Shown: positions 29,172 to 38,598, numbered from the stretch's first letter. The stretch is DNA of 64,000 nt from BM003 sp963783695 (GCA_963783695.1 CAWAOM010000006.1:124001-188000); one strand, 5' to 3'. Notes: generated from the letters alone by a model not told the origin. Numbers and translations: made by a program.

Positions 29172-30512
29172 TTACGCGCCGCTGAATTGACTGTCGAGTC
29201 CGTCCCAGCAACGCAGGTAGTCCTGTTGCAATTCGCTGGCCTGCAACGCGAACGGCGTGGGCTGTATCACGTAACGCGACTCCAGCATAAAGGCCATCGT
29301 TTCCTCGTAGCGCTCCGGCGCGAGATCGCGATTCATCGCGCCCTCGAAAGCTTCGAGATCCGGGCCGTGCGCGGACATGCAATTGTGCAGGCTCGCCCCG
29401 CCCGGGGCAAAGCCGCCGGGTTTGGCATCGTAGACGCCATACAGCAGTCCCATGAACTCGCTCATCACGTTCCGGTGATACCACGGCGGCCGAAACGTAT
29501 GCTCCGCAACCATCCAACGCGGCGGAAAAATGACGAAATCGACATTGGCAGTTCCCGGGGTATCCGACGGCGAAGTCAGAACGGTAAAGATCGACGGATC
29601 GGGGTGGTCATAACTGACGGTATTCAATGCATTGAACCGGCGCAGATCGTACTTGTACGGGACCGAGTTGCCGACCCAGGCCACGACGTCCAGGGGTGAA
29701 TGCGCAAGTGGCGCCGAATACAGCCTGCCGGCAAATTTGCACACCAGTTGAAAGTCGCCATCGCGTTCCTCGAACGCCGCTACCGGGGCGAGGAAATCCC
29801 GATCATTGGCATAGCCGTCAGAACCGACCGGGCCGCGTTCGGGCAACTGCAACGGCGCGCCGTAGTTCTCGCACACATAGCCGCGACTCGCACCGTCACG
29901 CAACACAACCCGAAACTTCATGCCGCGCGGGACAACCGCAATTTCTCCCGGCTCGCAGTCGAGCATGCCACATTCGGTATGCAGCCTTATTCGACCCTGC
30001 TGCGGCAACAGCAGGAACTCGCCGTCCGCGCAGTAAAAAAAACGCGATTCCATGGAACGGTTGGCAAGATACATGTGGATACCGATTCCAGCCTGGCCAT
30101 GGGCATCGCCGTTCGCCGCCAGCGTCACCAGTCCATCGACAAAATCGCGCGGCGCCGCGGGAATCGCGAACGGATCCCAGCGCAGCTGGTCGGGTGGCAT
30201 TGCCGCATCAGCCGCGTAACCGGTGCGCACGAGCCTTGCATCCAGCAGCTCGAACTCACCCTGCACCACTGAAGGACGGATCCGGTAAAACCAGGTTCGC
30301 CGATTGGTCGCGCGCGGCGCCGTAAACGCCGTCGTGCTGAATTTCTCCGCGTACAGACCATACGGACAACGTTGCGGCGAAAACTGGCCAACAGGCAAGG
30401 CTCCGGCAAGTGCCTCGGAGCTGTGCTCGTTGCCGAAGCCGGAAAGATACTCCGGCGCCGCCGCGGCCTGGCGCCTGGTGGCATTGTCGGTATTCATAGA
30501 ATTGCCACTCAC
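29172..30512 (-). CDS. hmgA: Homogentisate 1,2-dioxygenase
   Basis: 446 residues, the family length. It opens the ring of homogentisate to maleylacetoacetate with iron and O2 in tyrosine/phenylalanine breakdown. Family marks: N-terminal YLSGFGNEHSSEALAGALP and SPQRCPYGLYAEKFS, TNRRTWFYRIRPS, and the iron-binding C-terminal WYHRNVMSEFMGLLYGVYDA with GGASLHNCMSAHGPD. The start is GTG 30512 with GGAG at five bases upstream; ATG 30497 is the alternative. It lies 42 bases after the fumarylacetoacetase gene on the same strand, giving two of the three lower-pathway steps. A maleylacetoacetate isomerase is not in the window. Confidence 0.94.
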   Translation of the reverse strand: MSGNSMNTDNATRRQAAAAPEYLSGFGNEHSSEALAGALPVGQFSPQRCPYGLYAEKFSTTAFTAPRATNRRTWFYRIRPSVVQGEFELLDARLVRTGYAADAAMPPDQLRWDPFAIPAAPRDFVDGLVTLAANGDAHGQAGIGIHMYLANRSMESRFFYCADGEFLLLPQQGRIRLHTECGMLDCEPGEIAVVPRGMKFRVVLRDGASRGYVCENYGAPLQLPERGPVGSDGYANDRDFLAPVAAFEERDGDFQLVCKFAGRLYSAPLAHSPLDVVAWVGNSVPYKYDLRRFNALNTVSYDHPDPSIFTVLTSPSDTPGTANVDFVIFPPRWMVAEHTFRPPWYHRNVMSEFMGLLYGVYDAKPGGFAPGGASLHNCMSAHGPDLEAFEGAMNRDLAPERYEETMAFMLESRYVIQPTPFALQASELQQDYLRCWDGLDSQFSGA

Positions 30513-30554
30513 TGCTCCTCCCGCTGCAAGCTCGCTGAATGTTGCGGGTTCCTT

Positions 30555-31547
30555 TTAACGCGGCGGATCATAGCGTTTGATCCGCTGATCGATCCTGCCA
30601 AAAATCGAACGGCCGGCATCATCAAACATCTCTATTTCGATCCGATCGCCAAACCGCATGAACGGTGTGCTGGGACTGCCGTCAGCGATAGTCTCGAGGC
30701 AGCGAACCTCGGCGAGACAGGAGGACCCGTCCTTGCTGCCGACATTGGCCACGGTTCCGGAGCCGATTATCGTACCCGCCATCAGCGGCCTTGCCCTGGC
30801 CGCATGCGCAATCAACCGGGCGAAATCGAATGTCATGTCGAGCCCGGCGTTCGGAGCCCCGACTTTCTTACCGTTCAAGGTGGAGTGCAGCGGCAACTTC
30901 ACTTTGACACCGTCCCATGCGTCGCCGAGTTCGTCGGGAGTCACTGCGACCGGGGTGAAAGAGGTTTGCGGCTTCGACTGGTAGAACCCGAATTGTTTTG
31001 CCAGTTCGCCGGGGATCAGATTGCGTAACGAGACATCATTGACCAGAGCTATCAGCTTGATATGCCCGCCCGCGGATTCAATCGAGACGCCGGCAGGCAC
31101 ATCATCGGTGATCACAGCCACCTCGGCTTCGAAGTCGATTCCCCAGTCCTCGTTCTCAATCAGCACGTCATCGCGTGACCCGATCAACGCGTCCGACGCG
31201 CCCATGTAAATCAGCGGATCACTCCAGAACGACTCCGGCAACTCCGCACCACGCGCTTTTCGCACCAGTTCGACATGGGTGACATAGGCGCTGCCATCCG
31301 CCCAGTGAAAGGCACGTGGCAGCGGCGCCGCCACAACGTCAGGATCGAAATCGAAAGCGCCATCGACCGCGCCGCTTTGCAGGCGCTCGTAAACCGCCTC
31401 CAGCTGCGGCCCGGTTCGCGCCCAGTCATCCAGCGCAGCCTGCAGGGTGAGCGCAATGTCCGGCACGCGAACGGCCTGATCCATCGCCCGGTCGACCACT
31501 ATCAGGGTGCCGTCGCGGCCTCCTTCCTTGAGACTTGCAAGTTTCAC
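30555..31547 (-). CDS. fahA: Fumarylacetoacetate hydrolase family protein, probable fumarylacetoacetase
   Basis: 330 residues, the shorter bacterial form that is adjacent to hmgA in many proteobacteria. It splits fumarylacetoacetate to fumarate and acetoacetate. Visible: MKLASLKEGGRDGTLIVVDR at the N-terminus, PLIYMGASDALIGSRDDVL, metal-binding EDWGIDFEAEVAVI at about 136, and FGFYQSKPQTSFTPVAVTPD followed by the GTIIGSGTVANV region at about 262. The gene order FahA-HmgA on one strand supports the assignment. ATG 31547. Related enzymes in other aromatic pathways share the fold, but context favours homogentisate. Confidence 0.9.
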   Translation of the reverse strand: MKLASLKEGGRDGTLIVVDRAMDQAVRVPDIALTLQAALDDWARTGPQLEAVYERLQSGAVDGAFDFDPDVVAAPLPRAFHWADGSAYVTHVELVRKARGAELPESFWSDPLIYMGASDALIGSRDDVLIENEDWGIDFEAEVAVITDDVPAGVSIESAGGHIKLIALVNDVSLRNLIPGELAKQFGFYQSKPQTSFTPVAVTPDELGDAWDGVKVKLPLHSTLNGKKVGAPNAGLDMTFDFARLIAHAARARPLMAGTIIGSGTVANVGSKDGSSCLAEVRCLETIADGSPSTPFMRFGDRIEIEMFDDAGRSIFGRIDQRIKRYDPPR

Positions 31548-32193
31548 TGCGTGACTCTCCCGCTACTGAAATTGCGCCGCGCCCGGCGCTGAAAACACAC
31601 GGCACCGGCCCGAAAACACCGTATTGCGACGGTATCGCGGGCGGTACCGGCTGTGGCGCACAGCCATTTATCCAGGTAATGATAGCTCCGACACCGGAGT
31701 CGGGCGCAACAACAAGCGTCCTGCGTCTATTTGCGCGACGCGCGCCGGCGTAATCTCGAGGTTTGCGGATGCTCCTCGGCTCCTCCCCATTTCTCGCGGT
31801 GCGCCTGCTCGGCGGAGCGCTGCACCCGCGCGTGCCGGTTCGACAACAGCAACGACGACGGCGAACAGACTTCAGCCTTGATGATGCCAAGATCCCGGGC
31901 GGCATCGAATACGCTCGGATACCAGACCTCCCAGCCCGGCAGGCGGCTTTCTACTTGTTGTCTGAGCGTTTTCACGGCGATCGGTCGTCTTGCGTAATGT
32001 CGTTGCGTTAACTTAGCCCAGAACAAAGATCGGCACAACGCATGGCGTCACAGCACAAAGCGCTGCCCGCAACCGCGCCAATGCCGCACTGCAGCGCGCA
32101 ATTATGCGGCCCATCTGCCAACACCGCGGCAGAGTCGCGTCAAGGACGCGAGACCATGCCCTCTTACACGGGACGACGGCGCAACCGTACCGC
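31548..32193. other. 646-base stretch between fahA and the lipid A acyltransferase
   Basis: No well-supported gene. One leftward frame (31727-31975 or longer) has coding-like codon use and is listed separately with low confidence. No tRNA fold, terminator or repeat was recognised. Confidence 0.55.
31727..31975 (-). CDS. Possible small hypothetical protein
   Basis: 82 residues if read from GTG 31975; the same frame is open to TTG 32038. The middle part (LRQQVESRLPGWEVWYPSVF, then DAARDLGIIKAEVCS) looks like a folded protein and the codons are GC-rich at third positions, unlike a random frame. The tail is basic (RLRRRASRK). No ribosome site or family is recognised. It could be a real orphan gene or a decayed remnant. 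Confidence 0.3.
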   Translation of the reverse strand: MKTLRQQVESRLPGWEVWYPSVFDAARDLGIIKAEVCSPSSLLLSNRHARVQRSAEQAHREKWGGAEEHPQTSRLRRRASRK

Positions 32194-33165
32194 CTAGTTC
32201 GCCGCACTGCCTGCATCGGCCGATTCTCCGCGTGCCGGTTCGGCGTCTCTCGGCCAACGCCGCGACATGCACATCCACTGCCCCGGAGTTTCCCTGATCC
32301 AATCCTCGAAATGATGATTGAGTTGCGCAGACATCTGCCGGATCTGCTCTTCTTTCGGCGCCTGCGGGTCGAGAGCTACCACCGGATCGTAGAACGTGAC
32401 GCGGAAACGCATACCCGGCAGCCTTTCGGTACGTCCCGGCACCAGGTCGGCACCGAAGCGAAGGGCGAGTCGCGCAGGGACGGTATTGGTTGGTGCGTCG
32501 ACACCGAAAAAAGGAATCATCTCGCCGGCATCGAATCGGGTGTCGGTGGCAAGCCCGACCGAGCGTCCCTGCCGCAATTCTCCCATCAGGGTCCGCATCG
32601 CGTTGTCGCGCGGCATGGCATTACAGGGAAGCACGCTGCGCAACCTGACCAAGACATCGTTTGAGATCGGGTTCGACTCCGGTGCAAACAGAATTGTCAG
32701 CGGGAAACCAAAGTGCGCGGGGGCAAAATTGGCCAGGGTCCATGCACCCACATGGGCCGTGACGAATACTGCAGGCCTGGGCCCACCGCACAGCGCTTCG
32801 ATATTCGGATTAGCGACAAATTCGAAGCGCTGCTCGCGCTCCTTCCAGAGCCTTTCCATCTGCGCGAGTTCTGCCATGGATACGCCCATGTAGCGGAATA
32901 CTTCGTCCGCGGTCTGCGCCATCTCGGCGGTACTCATCCGCGGAAAAGCAATCTCGAGATTACGCATCACCTTCGGTGCTTTCTTGGTCCGACCGACCAC
33001 GGCAGCAGTGATGTTTCCGGCCAGTCGCGTCGCCCGTTCCGGCTCGAGCGCGCCGAGAAGCCAGAACAGAAATCTCACGCCATTGCCTTCGATACGCTGC
33101 CCGAAGCGGTGCAGGACGGGCGCAGAACGCGCCAGTTTTTTCGGGAAGAGGTAATGCTGGGTCAT
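32194..33165 (-). CDS. Lipid A biosynthesis acyltransferase family protein (HtrB/LpxL-like)
   Basis: 323 residues. The family transfers a secondary acyl chain to lipid A at the inner membrane. Visible: a hydrophobic N-terminal segment (VRFLFWLLGALEP), MRNLEIAFPRMS at about 67, VFVTAHVGAWTLANF at about 133-147, GRSVGLATDTRFDAGEMIPF at about 210, and GMRFRVTFYDPVV. The usual catalytic dyad is His-X4-Asp/Glu (for example HFGNWE), but here it is His138-X4-Thr143 (HVGAWT), confirmed at base level (ACC). The later Asp and Arg-containing motifs are kept. Either the acidic partner comes from elsewhere, or the enzyme differs in chemistry. The gene stands alone. Confidence 0.82.
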   Translation of the reverse strand: MTQHYLFPKKLARSAPVLHRFGQRIEGNGVRFLFWLLGALEPERATRLAGNITAAVVGRTKKAPKVMRNLEIAFPRMSTAEMAQTADEVFRYMGVSMAELAQMERLWKEREQRFEFVANPNIEALCGGPRPAVFVTAHVGAWTLANFAPAHFGFPLTILFAPESNPISNDVLVRLRSVLPCNAMPRDNAMRTLMGELRQGRSVGLATDTRFDAGEMIPFFGVDAPTNTVPARLALRFGADLVPGRTERLPGMRFRVTFYDPVVALDPQAPKEEQIRQMSAQLNHHFEDWIRETPGQWMCMSRRWPRDAEPARGESADAGSAAN

Positions 33166-33465
33166 CGCGTTTATCCAATCCTTGGTTCAAGAGACTATTC
33201 GCCGTTCACCACGCGCAGGATTGCGGACCCTTTGCGCGGCCCGGATACGCTGCGCTGCAGCATACTATACCGCCATCGGCAAACCTGTTGCGGCGAATGC
33301 CACGTAGTGGCGGTCGAAGCCAGCGTCTTCATGCTGCGCGACGCACATTAAGTCCATCCGGCACGCACGTTCGTCGCGCTTTAGGTAGAATTCCTTTTTT
33401 ACCCGACCCGGCAATACGGCGAATAACGACCCGGGCGATTCAGCCAATTCCTACGGTTGCAAAAC
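33166..33465. other. Intergenic region, 300 bases, between divergent acyltransferase and E1alpha genes
   Basis: Promoters for the leftward acyltransferase and the rightward bkd genes must lie here, but I see no clear -35/-10 pair, palindrome or small gene. Confidence 0.5.
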
Positions 33466-34701
33466 ATGAACAACAAGTCTCGTTTGCATATCCCTCACCC
33501 GCCGGCAAGACCGGGGGAGAAACCCGATTTCAGTTACCTGCACATTTCACCCGCCGGTGTGGTTGCGCGGCCGGATGTCAACGCAGCCGCGCGCGATATC
33601 GAGTCACTGGCCTACGATATGGTGCGCGTACTCGACGATGATCATTCGGCGATCGGTCCGTGGCACCCTCACCTCGACCCGCCGGACCTGCAGGTAGCAT
33701 TGCGCCACATGATGCTCACGCGGATTTTCGATGACCGCATGCTGCGTAATCAGCGTCAGGGTAAAACCACGTTTTATATGAAATCCACCGGCGAGGAAGC
33801 GGTCTCGATTGCGCAGTGCATGGCCCTCGAACCGCGAGACATGTGTTTCCCATCGTATCGCAACCAGGGCCTGTACGTTGCGCGCGGCCGCAGCCTCGTC
33901 GACCTGATGTGCCAGTGTCTGTCGAACACGCGCGATATGTGCAAGGGACGTCAGATGCCAATCATGTATCACTGGCGCGAAGGCCGTATCTTCTCGATCT
34001 CGGGCAACCTGACTACGCAGGTACCTCAGGCCGTTGGCTGGGCGATGGCCGCGGCGATCAAGGGCGAGGACGATATCGCCGCAACCTGGGTGGGTGACGG
34101 CAGTACCGCCGAACCGGACTTCCACCATGCTTTGACTTTCGCCTCGGTCTACCAGGCGCCGGTGCTGATCAACGTAGTTAACAACCAGTGGGCGATATCG
34201 ACATTCCAGGCCTTCGCCGGTGGCGAGCGGCGGCCGTTTGCAGCGCGCGGCCTCGGTTACGGCATCCCCGGCATCCGCGTCGACGGCAACGACTTCCTCG
34301 CGGTTTACGGCGTCACGCGCTGGGCCGCGGAACGCGCCCGCAAGGGACACGGTCCAACCCTGATCGAGCACGTCACCTACCGCGCCTCCGGGCACTCGAC
34401 CAGTGACGATCCTTCGCGCTACCGACCCAAAGAGGAGTGGGATGACTGGCCGCTCGGCGATCCGCTGGAGCGGCTGAAGCAACATCTCATCGCGCTCGGT
34501 GAATGGAGCGAGGATCGCCACGTAACGCTGAACGAGGAACTTGAAAAGCACGTCATGGACTGCTGGAAGGAAGCGATGAGTTACGGCACGCTGACTGATG
34601 GCCCCAAACTCGACCCCGACGAGATGTTCGAGGATGTGTTTGCAGAAATGCCCGAACATCTGAAAAAGCAGCGGGCTCATCTCAAGAAGCTGAGGAGCTG
34701 A
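33466..34701 (+). CDS. bkdA1: Branched-chain 2-oxoacid dehydrogenase E1 alpha subunit
   Basis: 411 residues from ATG 33466 (the frame is open from TTG 33457). TPP-dependent decarboxylase subunit of the complex that turns the 2-oxoacids of Leu, Ile and Val into acyl-CoAs. Visible: MMLTRIFDDRMLRNQRQGKT, YMKSTGEEAVSIAQCMAL, the TPP motif GDGSTAEPDFHHALTFASVY (about 210-230) closing with NNQWAIST, and the Ser-containing RASGHSTSDDPSRYRP loop at about 305. The long N-terminus (about 75 residues before the core) and the STSDDPSRYR loop are features of branched-chain rather than pyruvate E1 alpha. Followed after five bases by E1 beta. Confidence 0.92.
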   Translation: MNNKSRLHIPHPPARPGEKPDFSYLHISPAGVVARPDVNAAARDIESLAYDMVRVLDDDHSAIGPWHPHLDPPDLQVALRHMMLTRIFDDRMLRNQRQGKTTFYMKSTGEEAVSIAQCMALEPRDMCFPSYRNQGLYVARGRSLVDLMCQCLSNTRDMCKGRQMPIMYHWREGRIFSISGNLTTQVPQAVGWAMAAAIKGEDDIAATWVGDGSTAEPDFHHALTFASVYQAPVLINVVNNQWAISTFQAFAGGERRPFAARGLGYGIPGIRVDGNDFLAVYGVTRWAAERARKGHGPTLIEHVTYRASGHSTSDDPSRYRPKEEWDDWPLGDPLERLKQHLIALGEWSEDRHVTLNEELEKHVMDCWKEAMSYGTLTDGPKLDPDEMFEDVFAEMPEHLKKQRAHLKKLRS

Positions 34702-34706
34702 CGGTC

Positions 34707-35723
34707 ATGGCGAACATGAACATGATTCAGGCGTTGAACTCGGCCATGGACATCATGCTTGCGCGCGATCCGGCGGTCGTGATCATGGGTGAGGACGTCG
34801 GTTATTTTGGCGGGGTTTTCCGCTGCACTGACGGACTGCAGCGCAAATACGGTGACCATCGCGTGCTCGACTCGCCAATCTCCGAAGGCGGGATCATGGC
34901 AACCGCTATCGGCATGGGCGTCAACGGCCTGCGGCCGGTCGCCGAGATCCAGTTCGCCGACTATATCTATCCGGCGTTCGACCAGATCGTCAGCGAACTT
35001 GCGCGGTTACGATACCGCAGTGCCGGCGATTTCTGGGCACCGGTCACAGTCCGTACTCCGTGTGGCGGTGGCATCAGGGGTGGACAAACCCACTCACAAT
35101 CCCCGGAGGGCATCTTTACCCATGTGTGCGGGGTCAAGGTCGTCATGCCGTCCAATCCGTACGATGCCAAGGGACTCCTGATAAGCGCCATCGAGGACGA
35201 CGATCCGGTCATTTTTTTCGAGCCGAAACGCATCTACAACGGACCTTTCGATGGTGATGCGAACAAGCCCGCCGTGCCCTGGACTACGCATCCGAAAGGA
35301 GATGTGCCAGAGGGCTATTACACGATCCCGATTGGCAAGGCGGATATTGTCAGGGCCGGAAGCGATGTAACGATTCTTACCTATGGCACGATGGTCCATG
35401 TCGCCGAGGCCGCAGCGCAGCGCTGTAACGTCGATGCCGAGATTATCGACATACGGACGATGATCCCGCTGGATGTAGACGCGATAACTTCCTCGGTCAC
35501 CAAGACCGGACGCTGCGTGGTCGTACACGAAGCAACCCGGTTCAGCGGTTTCGGCGCAGAATTGACGGCGACCGTGCAGGAAGAATGCTTCTGGCATCTG
35601 GAAGCGCCGATTCAACGCGTAACCGGGTGGGATACTCCCTATCCGCATGCTTTTGAATGGGAGTACTTCCCCGGCCAGGAGCGGGTTATCGAGGCGCTGG
35701 AACTGGTTATGGAGCCGGCCTGA
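34707..35723 (+). CDS. bkdA2: Branched-chain 2-oxoacid dehydrogenase E1 beta subunit
   Basis: 338 residues, the standard length. Visible: NSAMDIMLARDPAVVIMGED near the N-terminus, GVFRCTDGLQRKYGDHRVLD, SEGGIMATAIGMGVNGLRPV, and the C-terminal transketolase-type domain with DVTILTYGTMVHVAEAA, IDIRTMIPLDVDAI and VVVHEATRFSGFGAEL. The GGVFRCT.GL pattern is characteristic of branched-chain E1 beta. It forms the alpha2-beta2 heterotetramer with the upstream product. The stop is one base from the ATG of the E2 gene, so the three are one operon. Confidence 0.93.
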   Translation: MANMNMIQALNSAMDIMLARDPAVVIMGEDVGYFGGVFRCTDGLQRKYGDHRVLDSPISEGGIMATAIGMGVNGLRPVAEIQFADYIYPAFDQIVSELARLRYRSAGDFWAPVTVRTPCGGGIRGGQTHSQSPEGIFTHVCGVKVVMPSNPYDAKGLLISAIEDDDPVIFFEPKRIYNGPFDGDANKPAVPWTTHPKGDVPEGYYTIPIGKADIVRAGSDVTILTYGTMVHVAEAAAQRCNVDAEIIDIRTMIPLDVDAITSSVTKTGRCVVVHEATRFSGFGAELTATVQEECFWHLEAPIQRVTGWDTPYPHAFEWEYFPGQERVIEALELVMEPA

Positions 35724-35724
35724 T

Positions 35725-36987
35725 ATGAGCAGATACGTATTCAAGCTACCCGACCTCGGCGAGGGCACCGTCGAGGCGGAATTGATGGAGTGGCATGTCA
35801 AACCGGGCGCAACGGTCAAAGAAGACGACGTGATTGCCGACGTGATGACAGACAAGGCCAATGTCGAGATCCCCTCTCCGGTTTCCGGCAAGGTCGTGTC
35901 TACCACCGGCCAGCCAGGCGACATGATCGCGGTCGGCAGCGACCTGATTATTTTCGAGACAAGTGACGGTAGCGCAACAGCGCCCGACGCAACCCAAACA
36001 GAAGTGAACGATGCGGCGACGGCCGCACCGGTTGCCGATACGACAGCCTCTCCGCCACCACCGCAAAGTACAGGCACGGCGAAAAGCGATCTTCCGCTCA
36101 CTGCCACAACTTCCGGCAGAAAACCACTGACATCTCCGGCCGTGCGCCGAATCGCACGCGAAGCCGGCGTTGACCTCGCTGCGATTGCCGGAAGCGGGCC
36201 GCGTGGACGAATTCTCAAGGCCGACCTGGAGAGTTATCTGCAGCGCGGCCCGCTAACAAAACCGCAGCCCGCCGCGCGGCAACTGGCAACCGGCAGCGAT
36301 GAGATCAAGATTATTGGCGTGCGCCGCGTGATCGCTCAGAGGATGACCGACAGCAAGCGCAACATTCCTCATTTCGCCTATGTTGAGGAGATCGATGTCA
36401 CCGAGCTGGAGGCATTGAGAAAACACCTGAACGGCCAGGCGGCGGCGGGCACGCCATCGCTGACTTATCTGCCGTTCCTTATCCTCGCGCTGAACCGGGC
36501 GCTGCAGGCTTTTCCTCAATGCAACGCTACCTACGACGGCGAACGCAACGTCATCATCCGCCATCATGGCATCCACGTCGGGATCGCCACCCAGACCGAC
36601 AACGGCCTGATGGTGCCGGTCTTGCGGCATGCCGAAGCCCGCGACCTTTACGATATCGCCAATGAAATCCGCCGCGTTTCCAGCGCTGCCCGCGAGGGCA
36701 AGGCCAGCAAGGAGGAGCTGACCGGATCGACGATCACGATCACAAGCCTTGGCAAAATGGGTGGCATCGTCACGACGCCCGTGATCAACGCACCCGAAGT
36801 GTCAATTATCGGTGTCAACAAGGCCGTCGACCGGCCGGTCGTGATAGACGGGACAATAGCAGTGCGCAGGATCATGAACCTGTCGTCTTCGTTCGATCAC
36901 AGGTTTGTCGACGGCTTCGATGCGGCGGCGATGATCCAGCAAATGAAATCGATGCTGGAACATCCGGCAACGATTTTCATGCCGTGA
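35725..36987 (+). CDS. bkdB: Branched-chain 2-oxoacid dehydrogenase E2 (dihydrolipoyl acyltransferase)
   Basis: 420 residues from ATG 35725. One lipoyl domain (about 3-78; lipoyl Lys in VMTDKANVEIPSP), an Ala/Pro/Thr-rich linker, an E1/E3-binding domain (SPAVRRIAREAGVDLAAIAG, about 130-165), then the catalytic CoA acyltransferase domain from about 195 ending with the active-site pattern SSSFDHRFVDGFDAA. It takes the acyl group from E1 and passes it to CoA. The E3 subunit (dihydrolipoamide dehydrogenase) does not follow, so it must be shared from another locus. Confidence 0.93.
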   Translation: MSRYVFKLPDLGEGTVEAELMEWHVKPGATVKEDDVIADVMTDKANVEIPSPVSGKVVSTTGQPGDMIAVGSDLIIFETSDGSATAPDATQTEVNDAATAAPVADTTASPPPPQSTGTAKSDLPLTATTSGRKPLTSPAVRRIAREAGVDLAAIAGSGPRGRILKADLESYLQRGPLTKPQPAARQLATGSDEIKIIGVRRVIAQRMTDSKRNIPHFAYVEEIDVTELEALRKHLNGQAAAGTPSLTYLPFLILALNRALQAFPQCNATYDGERNVIIRHHGIHVGIATQTDNGLMVPVLRHAEARDLYDIANEIRRVSSAAREGKASKEELTGSTITITSLGKMGGIVTTPVINAPEVSIIGVNKAVDRPVVIDGTIAVRRIMNLSSSFDHRFVDGFDAAAMIQQMKSMLEHPATIFMP

Positions 36988-37047
36988 CCGCACCGCCCCG
37001 ATCGTGAAGCGCGCAAAGCCAGTGCGCTAGCGGCGTGCCGCGACCGG

Positions 37048-38598
37048 TCAGGCCGCCTCGCGCGCCGCATCCTCCGCCCCGCCACCGGCGGCAATACGCT
37101 CCGGTTCGCCCGACGCGTGGCCGCCAACATAATTGGCGAGTCTGAAACGGCGTGTGGCGGCCCAGTAACTGACGCTAAATCCTGGCCACAATGTCGTATT
37201 GCGTCCGTTGGCGTCAAGATACCAGCTCTTGCAGCCACTCGCCCATACCGTGTGCGAAAGGCGTTGCTGGACCTTGCGATTGAACTCCAGCTCGACATCG
37301 CGACGAATCTCGAGGGAGTCGAGGGCGTGGACTTGCATCGTTCTGAAAGCCTCAACCAGGTAGTGCACCTGTGCCTCGATCATAAAAACCACCGAATTGT
37401 GACCGAGGCCGGTGTTCGGCCCCATCAACATAAAGAAATTAGGAAAACCGGAGACACTCATACCGAGGAACGCTTCGGCCGCGTCATACCATCGATCGGT
37501 CAGGTCCAGACCATCGCGTCCGATAATCATATTGGCCGGCACCGGTGCAGTCGCGTTGAACCCTGTGCCGTAGATGATCGCATCGACCGCGATGGTGCGG
37601 CCGTCGTCGCAGACGATAGAGTCTGCGGTAATCTCGGTTATGGCGGCGGTCACGAGATCGACATTGTCACGCATCAGCGCCGGGTAGTAATCATCGGAAA
37701 GCAAAATGCGCTTGCAACCGGCCGGAAAATCGGGGGTCAGGCTCTGACGCAAAGCCGGGTCGGCAACACCGCGTCTGAGGTTATAGCGGCCAAGCCATTC
37801 GACCACTCCGGATAGCCACGGCAGGCGGGTAAACACAACGGCGCGCGCTTCGAGCCGCCAGTAAATCAGTGTTCGGAAGATGCGCTGCGTGAGCGGGAAG
37901 CGGCGGAACATGTTGCGTTCGAAATCGCCGATCCGCCGGTCGGGCCGCGGCAGGACCCACGGTGCGGTGCGCTGAAACAAACTGAGACTAGCGACCCGCG
38001 GAGCAATCTCCGGTACGAACTGAATCGCGCTGGCCCCGGTCCCGATCACAGCCACGCGTTTTCCCTCGAGATTGTAAGCGTGGTCCCAGCGCGCGCTGTG
38101 AAATGTCTTGCCACGGAAATTTTCGAGCCCGCGGATCTGCGGCAGCGCCGGGCGACTGAGCGGTCCCATCGCCGACACCAGCTTGCGGGCCCGGTATATC
38201 TCGCCGGTCGAGGTCCGGACACGCCACACGCATTGCGTATCGTCCCACACCGCCTGTTCAACACCACAGCCAAGACGAATGTGTCGGCGCAAACCGTACC
38301 TCGCGACACAATGGCGTTGATAGTTCCAGATCTCGCCCTGACGGGCGAACATGTGCGACCAGCCGGGGTTGGGTTCGAATGAAAACGAGTACAGGTGAGA
38401 CTGGACGTCACAGGCGCACCCCGGATAGGTATTCGCAAACCAGGTACCGCCGATATCCGTGTCTTTCTCAAGCACGACGAAATTGTCGATACCGGCCTGC
38501 TTGAGCTTGATCGCGGTACAGATCCCACCGAAACCGGACCCGATGATCAGCACCTCTACCGCGGTCGTCTTCGCACCGGCTGCCGTGGCTTGAGTCAT
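37048..38598 (-). CDS. Baeyer-Villiger-type flavin monooxygenase
   Basis: 516 residues. FAD site VLIIGSGFGGICTAIKLKQA at about 16; NADPH site VAVIGTGASAIQFVPEIA at about 183; between them the fingerprint FRGKTFHSARWDH, matching FxGxxxHxxxW(P/D), which marks type I Baeyer-Villiger monooxygenases. Also GGTWFANTYPGCACDVQSHL, a conserved substrate-side stretch. Such enzymes insert one oxygen atom into a ketone to give an ester or lactone; the substrate is unknown (cyclic, steroid or aliphatic ketones are typical). It faces the bkd operon and stands alone, with a short stop-to-stop gap of 60 bases. ATG 38598. Confidence 0.88.
   Translation of the reverse strand: MTQATAAGAKTTAVEVLIIGSGFGGICTAIKLKQAGIDNFVVLEKDTDIGGTWFANTYPGCACDVQSHLYSFSFEPNPGWSHMFARQGEIWNYQRHCVARYGLRRHIRLGCGVEQAVWDDTQCVWRVRTSTGEIYRARKLVSAMGPLSRPALPQIRGLENFRGKTFHSARWDHAYNLEGKRVAVIGTGASAIQFVPEIAPRVASLSLFQRTAPWVLPRPDRRIGDFERNMFRRFPLTQRIFRTLIYWRLEARAVVFTRLPWLSGVVEWLGRYNLRRGVADPALRQSLTPDFPAGCKRILLSDDYYPALMRDNVDLVTAAITEITADSIVCDDGRTIAVDAIIYGTGFNATAPVPANMIIGRDGLDLTDRWYDAAEAFLGMSVSGFPNFFMLMGPNTGLGHNSVVFMIEAQVHYLVEAFRTMQVHALDSLEIRRDVELEFNRKVQQRLSHTVWASGCKSWYLDANGRNTTLWPGFSVSYWAATRRFRLANYVGGHASGEPERIAAGGGAEDAAREAA

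Noticed and set aside
33604..34680. 358-codon leftward open frame
   Set aside because: Antisense to bkdA1; the opposite strand carries a complete TPP enzyme.
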